Origin: Actinomycetes bacterium
Lineage (GTDB): Bacteria; Actinomycetota; JAHEXW01
DNA length: 52,285 nucleotides
Direction: 5' to 3'
Assembly (NCBI GenBank): GCA_023251915.1
Contig: JAHEXW010000012.1
Coordinates: 1-52,285 of the forward strand
Shown here: positions 29,011 to 37,636 of the stretch, piece by piece
How positions within the stretch are numbered: the first letter of the stretch is position 1
Layout of the letters: each line of letters starts with the position of its first letter
The notes under the pieces: generated by a model
Database searches by the model: none
The model's input: only the letters and a program-made list of their open reading frames with translations
What the model was told of the DNA's origin: nothing
Made by a program: the position numbers and the translations under genes

Positions 29011-29061
29011 TGGGAGGTTGCTTCGTCGGCAGAAACCGCCTCCTCGCAATGACGTAGAGCG
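29011..29061 (-). repeat. Dispersed hairpin element, copy A2
   Basis: TGGGAGGTTGCTTCGTCGGCAGAAACCGCCTCCTCGCAATGACGTAGAGCG, nearly identical to A1. Confidence 0.92.
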
Positions 29062-29086
29062 TGCGCGTCGAGCGTCTGTTTTATGG

Positions 29087-29368
29087 TTATGGTTTAAGTT
29101 CCCGCCATGTAGGATTATGTTCGTTTATCAGCGCGTCTTTTCTGCCTCGCGAACCGCCCTTAAGCTGTTTCTCGCGCGCAATGGCCTTTTCGACATATTC
29201 AAAACTCTCAAAATATACAAGCTTGGTGATGTTGTATCTAGATGTGTGCGAGAAAGCTTCTGTGTGCTTGTGCTGATATACGCGCTCTCTGAGGTTGTTG
29301 GTGACACCGATATAGAGAGCGTTGTTATATTTGTTGGCTAAAATATAGACATAATGCGTTCGCGGCAT
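29087..29368 (-). CDS. Small GIY-YIG endonuclease domain protein
   Basis: HYVYILANKYNNALYIGVTNNLRERVYQHK...AIAREKQLKG; flanked on both sides by inverted copies of the dispersed repeat. Confidence 0.9.
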   Translation of the reverse strand: MPRTHYVYILANKYNNALYIGVTNNLRERVYQHKHTEAFSHTSRYNITKLVYFESFEYVEKAIAREKQLKGGSRGRKDALINEHNPTWRELKP

Positions 29369-29408
29369 AGTTAATTAATATCACAACGAGCATAAAACCG
29401 TGCGTAAA

Positions 29409-29461
29409 CGCTCTACGTCATTGCGAGACGCTCACGAAGTGAGTGCCGAAGCAACCTCCCA
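29409..29461 (+). repeat. Dispersed hairpin element, copy B1
   Basis: CGCTCTACGTCATTGCGAG-ACGCTCACGAAGTGAGTGC-CGAAGCAACCTCCCA. Confidence 0.93.
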
Positions 29462-29491
29462 GAACCAAAAACAAAGGCCAAGAAACGAGAA

Positions 29492-29549
29492 CGCTCTACG
29501 TCATTGCGAGGACTCCGAATGATTGTTCGGAGGACGAAGCAACCTCCCA
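29492..29549 (+). repeat. Dispersed hairpin element, copy B2
   Basis: CGCTCTACGTCATTGCGAG-GACTCCGAATGATTGTTCGGAGGA-CGAAGCAACCTCCCA; 7-bp CTCCGAA/TTCGGAG stem. Confidence 0.93.
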
Positions 29550-29570
29550 AGAACAGAAACCTATCGTAAA

Positions 29571-29623
29571 CGCTCTACGTCATTGCGAGGCGCCCGCGAA
29601 GTGAGCGCCGAAGCAACTCACCC
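29571..29623 (+). repeat. Dispersed hairpin element, copy B3 (diverged 3' module)
   Basis: CGCTCTACGTCATTGCGAG-GCGCCCGCGAAGTGAGCGC-CGAAGCAACTCACCC. Confidence 0.88.
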
Positions 29624-29664
29624 TTGCAACCCTCAATCCAGGGTGCTACACTATCTTTCCACCA

Positions 29665-29678
29665 CGAACACTTGTTCG
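29665..29678 (+). promoter_or_regulatory. LexA/SOS box upstream of the dinB operon
   Basis: CGAACACTTGTTCG, CGAAC/GTTCG arms perfectly symmetrical. Confidence 0.82.
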
Positions 29679-29696
29679 TATTAACGAGGTTAAAAC

Positions 29697-29948
29697 ATGA
29701 TCGAGGAAATCAAGGAAGCCATCCGGGTAAAAGCCATCTTTGCCGACGGCCGTCTGCGGCCCGAGGCCTTCGTTTGGCGGCGGCGCGTCTACGGCGTCAA
29801 GGATATCCACGGCGCCTACGACAACCGTCTGGGCCGGGCCAAACAACTGCATTACGCGGTCGGTTGCGGCGGCGACGACGTCTACGAGATCGCCCTGGAC
29901 ACGGATAAAATGGAGTGGCGTCTTGACAGGATTCATACCCCGGGATAG
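29697..29948 (+). CDS. Small conserved protein upstream of dinB (DUF6504-like)
   Basis: 83 aa, ATG soon after the SOS box, overlaps the start of dinB. Confidence 0.65.
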   Translation: MIEEIKEAIRVKAIFADGRLRPEAFVWRRRVYGVKDIHGAYDNRLGRAKQLHYAVGCGGDDVYEIALDTDKMEWRLDRIHTPG

Positions 29949-31206
29949 CGCGGCCGTAGACTCTCCCCCGCTGGCGACCGCCTCCGATATCATTCACTTG
30001 GACATGGACGCCTATTTCGCGTCGGTCGAACAACGCGACATGCCCCTTTACCGCGGCCGTCCTTTGGTCGTCTGCCATACGGACGACCCGAACTCCTTGC
30101 GCGGCGTGGTCTCGGCAGCCTCTTACGAAGCCCGGACTTACGGAGTCAAAGCCGGCGTTTCCGTGTTGGAGGCGAAGAAGGTGCTCAAAAATGCCATCTT
30201 CATCGCGGGCAACTATGACAAATATCTCCATACAACCCGTCAAATCAAGGAGATCTGCCGGCGTTATTCCGATATTGTCGAGGTTTATTCCGTAGACGAG
30301 CTGTTTATCGACGCCTCCAAGGTCAAACACCTCTTTGGCGGAACCGCTCGCGTCGCTCTGGAAATCAAGCGAGCCATTCAAAATGAACTCAACTTGACCG
30401 CTTCCGTCGGCGTCGGCCCCAATAAATTGGTGGCCAAGATGGCCTCGGAGTTCAACAAGCCCGATGGGTTCACCGTCATCGAGCCGGACGACCTGCCCGA
30501 CGTTTTCGCGCCCCTGCCGGTCGGGGATATCGTCGGCGTCGGCCGGCGGATGAAACGCCACTTCGACGCCATCGGCGTCAAGACCATCGGCGACCTCGCG
30601 GACGTCCCGGTCGATTATCTGACGGCTAAATTCGGCATAGTGGGAGCGGCGCTGCACAACGCGTCGCTAGGCATAGACGGTTCCGTCGTCGCCGGTCGCC
30701 AAGCCAGAGAGATAGTTAAATCCTTCGGCCATACGCACGCCCTGGGCAGCGGCATATCCGACAAGCGCGAACTGAAGCGGCTGCTCCTGGGACTTACGGA
30801 AGGCGTGGCGCGGCGTATGCGCCGGGAGGGCTATTACGGCCGGGCTATAACGCTGCGCCTGTCGCTGGCCCGCATGTTCTCAATCTCCCGTTCCAAAACC
30901 ACCGCTTATTTCACCCAGGAAGCCAAGGATATCTATCCCGTCGCCGTTGCCCTGTTTGACCGGGAAAGCGAGCTTGTCGAACAGTATCCGCCGACCTTGA
31001 TCGGGGTGTCCGTCAGCCGCCTGATAAGGACGGAAGATGGCATCCAGCTATCGGTTTTCGACATAATCGAGCGGAAAAACAAGGAACTTACAGTAGCCGT
31101 CGATGCCATCCGGGATAAATTCGGAGAAAGAGCCGTTTTTCGCGCCTCACTCGACACCTGGAAACGACAACACCATACCGTTCCCAGACTGGAGGTGGCT
31201 AAATAG
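29923..31206 (+). CDS. dinB: DNA polymerase IV (Y-family)
   Basis: IHLDMDAYFASVEQRDMP, YSVDELFIDAS, SVGVGPNKLVAKMASEFNKPDG. Start uncertain; TTG 29923 proposed because ATG 30004 lies within the catalytic motif. Confidence 0.93.
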   Translation: MTGFIPRDSAAVDSPPLATASDIIHLDMDAYFASVEQRDMPLYRGRPLVVCHTDDPNSLRGVVSAASYEARTYGVKAGVSVLEAKKVLKNAIFIAGNYDKYLHTTRQIKEICRRYSDIVEVYSVDELFIDASKVKHLFGGTARVALEIKRAIQNELNLTASVGVGPNKLVAKMASEFNKPDGFTVIEPDDLPDVFAPLPVGDIVGVGRRMKRHFDAIGVKTIGDLADVPVDYLTAKFGIVGAALHNASLGIDGSVVAGRQAREIVKSFGHTHALGSGISDKRELKRLLLGLTEGVARRMRREGYYGRAITLRLSLARMFSISRSKTTAYFTQEAKDIYPVAVALFDRESELVEQYPPTLIGVSVSRLIRTEDGIQLSVFDIIERKNKELTVAVDAIRDKFGERAVFRASLDTWKRQHHTVPRLEVAK

Positions 31207-31209
31207 TGT

Positions 31210-32742
31210 CTACCTTTCCGTTAACTTGAAGCCTTGCTTGAAAACAGCCAACGTGGCGTCGACGACGGCTGCGTCATACAACAGCCCCCGGTTCTTTTTA
31301 ATCTCTGCCAAAGCCTTGTTCAAGGTAGAAGCCGACCGGTAAGGCCTATGGCTAGCCATCGCTTCGATTACGTCGGCGACCGCCAAAATGCGCGCCTCAA
31401 GAAGGATGTCCTCTCCTTTTAGCCCTTGCGGGTATCCCGACCCGTCCATTCTTTCATGATGCTGCAAAACGATCTCCGCGACCGGCCAGGGAAAGTCGAT
31501 TTCCTTGAGCACCTCATGGCTATAGGTGGGATGGACCTTAATCATGCTTAATTCGAGATCGCTTAGTTTGCCTGGTTTGCTGAGTATTTCCATCGGGACG
31601 TACATCTTACCTACGTCATGCAACGCCGCCGCTATCCTCAGGCCCTCCCGTCTCTCTTTGGGCATATCCATTTTCTCGGCCACGGCCATGGCGATTTGCA
31701 CCACGTGCCGTTCGTGACCAACCGTATACGGATCCTTGTGTTCGGCGAACGAGGCCAACGCGTTGACCGTCCCGTTGAACGTATTACTTATGATGTCGTT
31801 CTTTTCGGCCAGCTCGGCGGTGCGCCGCGCCACCGCTCTCACCAATATGTTTTGCCTGTCGATCGCCCCGGTCATGAGGGTCGCCAGGACAAATATCAAA
31901 CCTAATCCGCCCGCCGCGAAACTCCAATAGTCCGCTTTGATCGCGCCCTCCCAGCCCTGTTTAGGCCTTGCTCCGATGAGCCAGGTTTCGCCGGGCACCG
32001 CGACTGTTACGATTACGGGGTCCCGCGCGAAGATGGTCTTGTCCATGTCCAGATTATCGCCGGCTTGCTCCTTGACGCCTATATCAAGCGTCTTATCCAG
32101 TTCGTCAATGCCGCTTCCCTGGATGAGCAGTTCTTTATCAAAGGCGACATTTGTTATCCCCCAAAAAGACCCGTTTTCGTTGAATATGGGGTCCCGGATG
32201 ACCATTACCGTCTTGCCCGAAGCATGCAGAACCGGCCCTGCGATCATCGCCTTTCGCGCCTGTATTGTCTTGGCGACATCGCGCCGGACATCGGGCCGGC
32301 GATCGTGCAACAAATCCAGTCCTAACGATTTAGAGCTGGGTGGGTAGATGTTGAGTATCACTCCGCCCGGACTTATGCCGATAGTCACGATGCTCTTGTC
32401 GCGCGGAATAAGGCCGGACGCGAACCTGTTGAACATTTCGCTGTTGGCCGGGATGTCCCGGTTCGATTTGGCAAACGCGGTCACGCCGTAAACAATACCC
32501 GCTTTCTCGAAGACTGTCGCCGATAGAGCCTGGCCGTAGGGGGCGACGTGGCTTTCAACGGCCGCCCTTTCCTTCTTTATGAGAGCTTGGCGATAGCCGG
32601 GCAAATAGGCCAGCAACAACCCGGCCATAACGGCAAATATCGTAATAAAGATGCCAAAGGAACGCGGGGATGGAGTCGGTATCGGAATCCCCGCCACTAA
32701 GCGAGTGAATTTGTCGTCCGTTATAGGCTTAGCCGCTGTCAT
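31210..32742 (-). CDS. CHASE-like sensor with C-terminal HD-GYP domain
   Basis: Two TM segments flanking an extracellular domain; HDVGK...HHERMDGSGYPQGL. Confidence 0.88.
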   Translation of the reverse strand: MTAAKPITDDKFTRLVAGIPIPTPSPRSFGIFITIFAVMAGLLLAYLPGYRQALIKKERAAVESHVAPYGQALSATVFEKAGIVYGVTAFAKSNRDIPANSEMFNRFASGLIPRDKSIVTIGISPGGVILNIYPPSSKSLGLDLLHDRRPDVRRDVAKTIQARKAMIAGPVLHASGKTVMVIRDPIFNENGSFWGITNVAFDKELLIQGSGIDELDKTLDIGVKEQAGDNLDMDKTIFARDPVIVTVAVPGETWLIGARPKQGWEGAIKADYWSFAAGGLGLIFVLATLMTGAIDRQNILVRAVARRTAELAEKNDIISNTFNGTVNALASFAEHKDPYTVGHERHVVQIAMAVAEKMDMPKERREGLRIAAALHDVGKMYVPMEILSKPGKLSDLELSMIKVHPTYSHEVLKEIDFPWPVAEIVLQHHERMDGSGYPQGLKGEDILLEARILAVADVIEAMASHRPYRSASTLNKALAEIKKNRGLLYDAAVVDATLAVFKQGFKLTER

Positions 32743-33392
32743 AGTTTAAAGCCGCGCTTAAATACAGCCAAAGCAGCCGCGGCGACATCTCTGTCGTATA
32801 GTTTGCCGGCGTTTTTACTGATTTCATTTAGCGCTTCTTCCTGAGACAGCGCGGCGCGATAGGGGCGATGGCTGGCCATTGCCTCGATTACATCGGCAAC
32901 GGCGAGAATACGGGCCTCCAGCCTTATGTCATCTCCCTTCAGGCCCTGGGGGTAGCCGGAACCGTCCATCCGCTCGTGATGCTGCAACGCGATGTCCGCG
33001 ACCGGCCACGGGAAGTCTATCTCACTTAATACTTCGTAACTATAGCGCGGGTGAACCATGATCATCCGGAACTCCAGCTCGGTAAGTTTGCCCGGTTTGC
33101 TCAGTATCTCCGCCGGCACATATATCTTGCCCACGTCGTGCAGCGTCGCCGCTATCCGCAGGCCCTGGCGGTCATTCTTTGGCAGTTTCATCTCCTCGGC
33201 GATAGCCAAGGCAATTTGCACCACTTGCCGCTCGTGGCCGACCGTATAGGGGTCTTTGTGTTCGGCCAAGGTTGCTATCGCCTTGACGGAATCTTCCATC
33301 GCCTTGTTGATATGCCGATAGCTTTGCTTAAGTTCCTTCTGGCGTTCCAGTGCGTCTAACGTGAACGAGATGTTGCCGGCGACTCTCTCCAA
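32739..33392 (-). pseudogene. HD-GYP domain segment, 3' half of a gene interrupted by an in-frame TGA
   Basis: Begins at TTG with no ATG; in the same frame as 33414..35144; HDVGK...HHERMDGSGYPQGL intact. Confidence 0.65.
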
Positions 33393-33413
33393 GAGTCGTA
33401 TCTCTGATTCAGT

Positions 33414-35144
33414 TCACAAACCGGGATCGCCGCTAAAGGCGATAATCGCCCCAACGATCGCCCGGTCCTTGACTAAGGGGAAAGCGCCCGATATCGCGAA
33501 CCCCGCTCGGGCGTTCATTTCGCGCCATTCTTGCGTGACCTTCTCGTCGCTCAAATTAGTACACACCACGCTTTTTGCCTTTCCTATCAGGTCACCGAGA
33601 ACCGGGTCGTCGTCGGTTAGATTGTCCAGATACCTGTCCAGGGAGGACGCGAAATCAGCCGGCGAGCCTTGCCAGGCAGAGGTTTTGAACGTACCTGACT
33701 TCCCGTCTCGCATCAGAACGGCCACCCACTTGTACCCGGCTTGCTTTACGAGAGTCTCGCATACCGCTGCGCTTAGTCGCTTCCGGTCCGCGATCCGCAG
33801 AGAATTCTCGTTAATGTCACTCAGGACAGCATACATAGTCAGCGAGCGGTCCAAGTCCTTGTAGCTTGCGACCAATTGGTTCTGTCTCTCCACCAATTCC
33901 GCTTCATATGTCTTCTTGTCGGTAATGTCAATCGTATATATGCGTACTCCCAATTCCTCGTCCGACGGGACGATAGTCTCCCCGAAGAAATGCTCACCGA
34001 TCTTAACCTCCCGGTATAGGGTAGGCGCCTTTCTCCGGCGGGCGGTCGCGGTCACGCTGGAGTCATAGTCCGCCGGCTTAAACAGATCAAATTGGCCGGC
34101 AACCCCGGCTTGCTGCAGAGTTTGCGTCGCCGCGTCGTTATTGAAAATCAACGCTCCCGCCTTATCGAATTCAACTATGGGGTTGGGATTCTGACGCGGG
34201 AAGGACGCAGCGTGCTCCAACTCCATCGTCCGGTAGGCAACCGCCTCCCCCAGGTAGCGCTGTCTGTCCAGTACGCCAGTAACGATTATGGTGAGCAGTA
34301 AAACAATGGCTGTTCCGCTGAACAACGCCTCATTTTGCGCAGCGGTGACGGCCGCGACCCAGCCGCCCTTCGGGATTGCGGCAACCTCCCAAAAACCACC
34401 GGGTATGTAGATTCTCCGCACGATCGGGCTGCCCGAAAACACGTGCGCTTTCTCATAAAGAATCTCCCCTGACCGGCTGCGCAGAGCTAGATCATATTGT
34501 GACGCTCGGCTGTCAAGACCGGTTTCCTTGACCAGCTGAGCCACATTAAACACAATCTGAGTGGTGCCATAAAAACTGCCGTCCGGGTTGAATATCGGCT
34601 CTCTGGCGACGAATCCTCGTCCGCCCTGCAAGAGCTCGTATGGACCGCCGACAATCGTCCTCTTGGTAGCGATGCCCAGTTTGACGTCTTCTTGCACAGC
34701 CTGTCTCTTGTCATGCAAAAGGTCGGCACCTAGCGCCGCTTCGTTGCCTTGGCGCGGATAGATATATGCAATGACTGCGTTGGGCGCAATCTCAACAGCG
34801 CGGATTCCCGGGTCTCTTGCCACCAGCCCTTGCGCAAAAGAATCGAATTCCTTGTTCAGCTCGCTCGGAGCCGGGTTGGACAAAACGAAGGCGGTTAGAC
34901 CGCTGAGGTGGCCGAGGCGCTCGCTTAACTGCACGGCCAGTACGTCTCGATATGCCAGCACGGCTCTCGTGACGGCTTGCTTGGATTCGTTCATCAGACT
35001 TATCTTGTATTGACGAAAAGCCAACAACGAGGGAATGGCCAGGGTAAGTAATACTGCTAAGAAAATGATCAGCGTGCGCGCCGACACCACACGCTCCGGC
35101 ATCCTGGGATAAATCCCTATCTTCTTGTCATGCGGTTGCGGCAT
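33414..35144 (-). CDS. CHASE-PAS-GAF sensor protein, 5' half of the interrupted gene
   Basis: CHASE-type extracellular domain, PAS-like segment, GAF truncated at GDPGL*. Confidence 0.75.
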   Translation of the reverse strand: MPQPHDKKIGIYPRMPERVVSARTLIIFLAVLLTLAIPSLLAFRQYKISLMNESKQAVTRAVLAYRDVLAVQLSERLGHLSGLTAFVLSNPAPSELNKEFDSFAQGLVARDPGIRAVEIAPNAVIAYIYPRQGNEAALGADLLHDKRQAVQEDVKLGIATKRTIVGGPYELLQGGRGFVAREPIFNPDGSFYGTTQIVFNVAQLVKETGLDSRASQYDLALRSRSGEILYEKAHVFSGSPIVRRIYIPGGFWEVAAIPKGGWVAAVTAAQNEALFSGTAIVLLLTIIVTGVLDRQRYLGEAVAYRTMELEHAASFPRQNPNPIVEFDKAGALIFNNDAATQTLQQAGVAGQFDLFKPADYDSSVTATARRRKAPTLYREVKIGEHFFGETIVPSDEELGVRIYTIDITDKKTYEAELVERQNQLVASYKDLDRSLTMYAVLSDINENSLRIADRKRLSAAVCETLVKQAGYKWVAVLMRDGKSGTFKTSAWQGSPADFASSLDRYLDNLTDDDPVLGDLIGKAKSVVCTNLSDEKVTQEWREMNARAGFAISGAFPLVKDRAIVGAIIAFSGDPGL

Positions 35145-35158
35145 TCTGCCTCTCTAAA

Positions 35159-35671
35159 TCAGTATGGTTTACCTTCCAGGATGCGCTTGCCCAAGCGCTC
35201 CGCCCATGTCCGCATGGCGGCCGGGTCACGAAAATCACCCAGCGGCGCTTTGGTTTGTTTTACTGACCAGCGCAACACCGTGCTTAGCTTGTTTGGATCG
35301 CGGACCCCGCCAAATATCCCGAGGTCCCAAGGTCTCTGCTCGAAGCGAAGCTTATTTAAGACGGCCGCGACGTGTTTGCGGTTTTCCTCAGTCGGGTCGG
35401 CCATCAGCATGCTGAGCGCGAAAAACGCGGCCGGCTTGCCGCGCATATCGTCCCGCCACTTCTCCATAAACTCGACAGCCTCGGGCAAGACATCCTCGCC
35501 CTTGACGGCGGTTCCCAGGACAACAAAATCGTAGTCCGTCAAGTTGTTAACGTCTCCGGCAGGCATCGTGTCGACCTTTAAACCAAGCCCTGTAAGACTG
35601 TCTGCGACTGTCTCGGCCGCTTCTTTCGTATAACCGTGCCTGCTGGCGTACGCGACTAAAACCTTCTCCAT
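35159..35671 (-). CDS. Flavodoxin domain protein (HemG-like)
   Basis: VLVAYASRHGYTKEAAETVADSL, FVVLGTAVKGEDVLPEAVEFM. Confidence 0.85.
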   Translation of the reverse strand: MEKVLVAYASRHGYTKEAAETVADSLTGLGLKVDTMPAGDVNNLTDYDFVVLGTAVKGEDVLPEAVEFMEKWRDDMRGKPAAFFALSMLMADPTEENRKHVAAVLNKLRFEQRPWDLGIFGGVRDPNKLSTVLRWSVKQTKAPLGDFRDPAAMRTWAERLGKRILEGKPY

Positions 35672-35699
35672 GGATTGCCCTTTCCTAGTTTACGCCGGA

Positions 35700-36656
35700 C
35701 TATTTGATATTCTTGTTATAGAGGGAGACCGCTTCTTTCTCCAGCCTATCGGCCTCCGCAAATTTGGCTGTAAATTCGTCCTCGTATTTCTTAATCGACT
35801 TTTCAAACCAAGTACTAAAGTCGCCCGTCGCTCCGACGGAGTTCGCCGCCGTTGAAGCAGCTTCCAGCTTGGCGGTTAACTCATCTTGCAGCTTGGTCAT
35901 CGTAGTTATGTCTTGCGCTTGCGCCGCTTGCAGGAAGCTGCGCATGACCGGCAGTACCTCGCGGAACTTCGCGCTTACGGTCATCATGTTCGCGATATCC
36001 TGGGAGTCGATGGATTCGTTAGCCGTCTTAAGCGCGGTTTCCGCCGCCGCCAGCGACGCGTCTGCCTCGTTCACCTTCGCGAGCGCGCCCGCGTAGTCAC
36101 CGGAGCTCATCGCGGTCGTAACTTGATCGATAACAGCGAAACCTGTTGTCATCCGATCCACACCGTCGATTACATAGGACAGAGAACCGACCATCTTACG
36201 GCTCTCGGAAAATGCCTTCATGAGAGATTCGAGACCGGCGCGCGCAGCCGCATCGCGGCGTGTCAGGGTATTGATGTATGACTTCTCCCATTCCGGCAAA
36301 CGAAGTTTTGCGGCCGCAATCAAATCTTTGTCCGCCGAGTCCAGAAGGTCGATGCCCTCTTGGGACAAGCTTTCCAGCTTGGTGACTTCGTCCTTAAAGT
36401 GCTGGATTGACGCCGTGGACGTGTCTTTGGTCAGCTCGGACCCAAGAGTCGAAGCCGAAGTATTCATGCCCTCGCCCGAGTCTACGACAGTCGAGTATTT
36501 CTTGTTCGCCGCGTCGATCAATGTTTTGGCCGACGTTGTCTGATATGACCCGGGTCCGAAACCAAAGTACCAGCCGAATCCTGCCGTCACACAACAGCAC
36601 AACAACAGAACAATCACTACACCGACAGTTATCCCGATTTTCGCGCCCTTATTCAC
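35700..36656 (-). CDS. Hypothetical membrane-anchored helical protein
   Basis: N-terminal TM (IGITVGVVIVLLLCCCVTAGFGWYFG), then a long Ala/Ser/Lys/Glu-rich helical region. Confidence 0.7.
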   Translation of the reverse strand: MNKGAKIGITVGVVIVLLLCCCVTAGFGWYFGFGPGSYQTTSAKTLIDAANKKYSTVVDSGEGMNTSASTLGSELTKDTSTASIQHFKDEVTKLESLSQEGIDLLDSADKDLIAAAKLRLPEWEKSYINTLTRRDAAARAGLESLMKAFSESRKMVGSLSYVIDGVDRMTTGFAVIDQVTTAMSSGDYAGALAKVNEADASLAAAETALKTANESIDSQDIANMMTVSAKFREVLPVMRSFLQAAQAQDITTMTKLQDELTAKLEAASTAANSVGATGDFSTWFEKSIKKYEDEFTAKFAEADRLEKEAVSLYNKNIK

Positions 36657-36691
36657 GTCCGACCTCCCTGTCTTCGGCCTAGATTTGTCGC

Positions 36692-37630
36692 CTACAGTTT
36701 AGCATAGAAAACCTCATTTACCCGTACAAACGAGTTGATTGACGGAGCCAGTAAGCCGCCTTGTGACTGGAAGCGGGACAACGCTCTAAGTTTCCTTGCC
36801 TCGTCCGCCCCGGGTAAGTTAAGCGTCAGCGGGCGGCGGCTCCCCGTGTCGTTTTCCGGCACGATTATCGAGCCCCCGGGATCGAACCAAGGCGGCCAAG
36901 GCCACCCGTAGCCATGATGGGTAATGTAGGTGAATGAGGCTCCGCTATAGCTCAAACCGTGCAGAATCTCCCCCGTGAATAGCGCCGTCGCCCAATGGTC
37001 ATGATGAACATCAGTGGGGTCGGGATAGATCACAACCGTAGGCCGAAAGTCCTTTACCACAGAGGTCAGATCGCGCTCTAGGGAAAGTCCAGTGTACGGC
37101 GCGCCGGGATGCCAGGCATGGCCGTTGTTCTGTACCGTTGTGCGGCCGTTCGCGCCGCGATGGATCCGGACCCGGTCCCGTCGCCATAATGAATTCGTGG
37201 CGCCATCCGGATAGCATAGAAATACCAAAGAAGTCTTTGTCAGGCCCAAGTCGGCGGCGGCCTGCACAACTTCGCGGTGGCGAAGATCGCCGAGACGCCG
37301 ATAAGCCGCTGCGTCAGGCTTGCGTCCCAGACTAAACAAACGCGCCGCCGTCGGATTAGCGTCGCCGTCATTTACCCAGACAACCTTGACCGCTTCGGCC
37401 TCGCGAACAGCGCGCTGAATAACGCCGGCGCAGGCTAATGATTCGTCATCCGGATGTGGGGATATAATCATGACGCGTTCGTTGACCAGGCTGGGGAATA
37501 ATCCGCCCGCGGGTGGCGCTGCGGCGCCGCTTACTAGATGACGCGCGGTCAACGCGAGAATAGCCGTTGCCGCAACAATCAGGCAGATGTATGCCTTCCG
37601 TGCACTCCCTGGCCGGCCGGTCCCGCTCAT
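36692..37630 (-). CDS. PIG-L family deacetylase
   Basis: VMIISPHPDDESLACAG, N-terminal TM, DPTDVHHDHWAT. Confidence 0.9.
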   Translation of the reverse strand: MSGTGRPGSARKAYICLIVAATAILALTARHLVSGAAAPPAGGLFPSLVNERVMIISPHPDDESLACAGVIQRAVREAEAVKVVWVNDGDANPTAARLFSLGRKPDAAAYRRLGDLRHREVVQAAADLGLTKTSLVFLCYPDGATNSLWRRDRVRIHRGANGRTTVQNNGHAWHPGAPYTGLSLERDLTSVVKDFRPTVVIYPDPTDVHHDHWATALFTGEILHGLSYSGASFTYITHHGYGWPWPPWFDPGGSIIVPENDTGSRRPLTLNLPGADEARKLRALSRFQSQGGLLAPSINSFVRVNEVFYAKL

Positions 37631-37636
37631 CCAGCT

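Noticed and set aside
29087-29368. UvrC fragment
   Set aside because: The ORF is a complete stand-alone GIY-YIG domain with its own start and stop, not a broken uvrC.
28928-29623. CRISPR array
   Set aside because: Repeats are in two orientations, spacing is irregular, variable parts are internal hairpins rather than spacers, and there are no cas genes.
29797-30657. 286-aa minus-strand ORF over dinB
   Set aside because: Antisense shadow of the Pol IV coding region.
32739-33416. Selenocysteine at the in-frame TGA
   Set aside because: Position lies in a GAF domain with no redox role expected, and I could not identify a SECIS-like hairpin; nonsense mutation or error is simpler.
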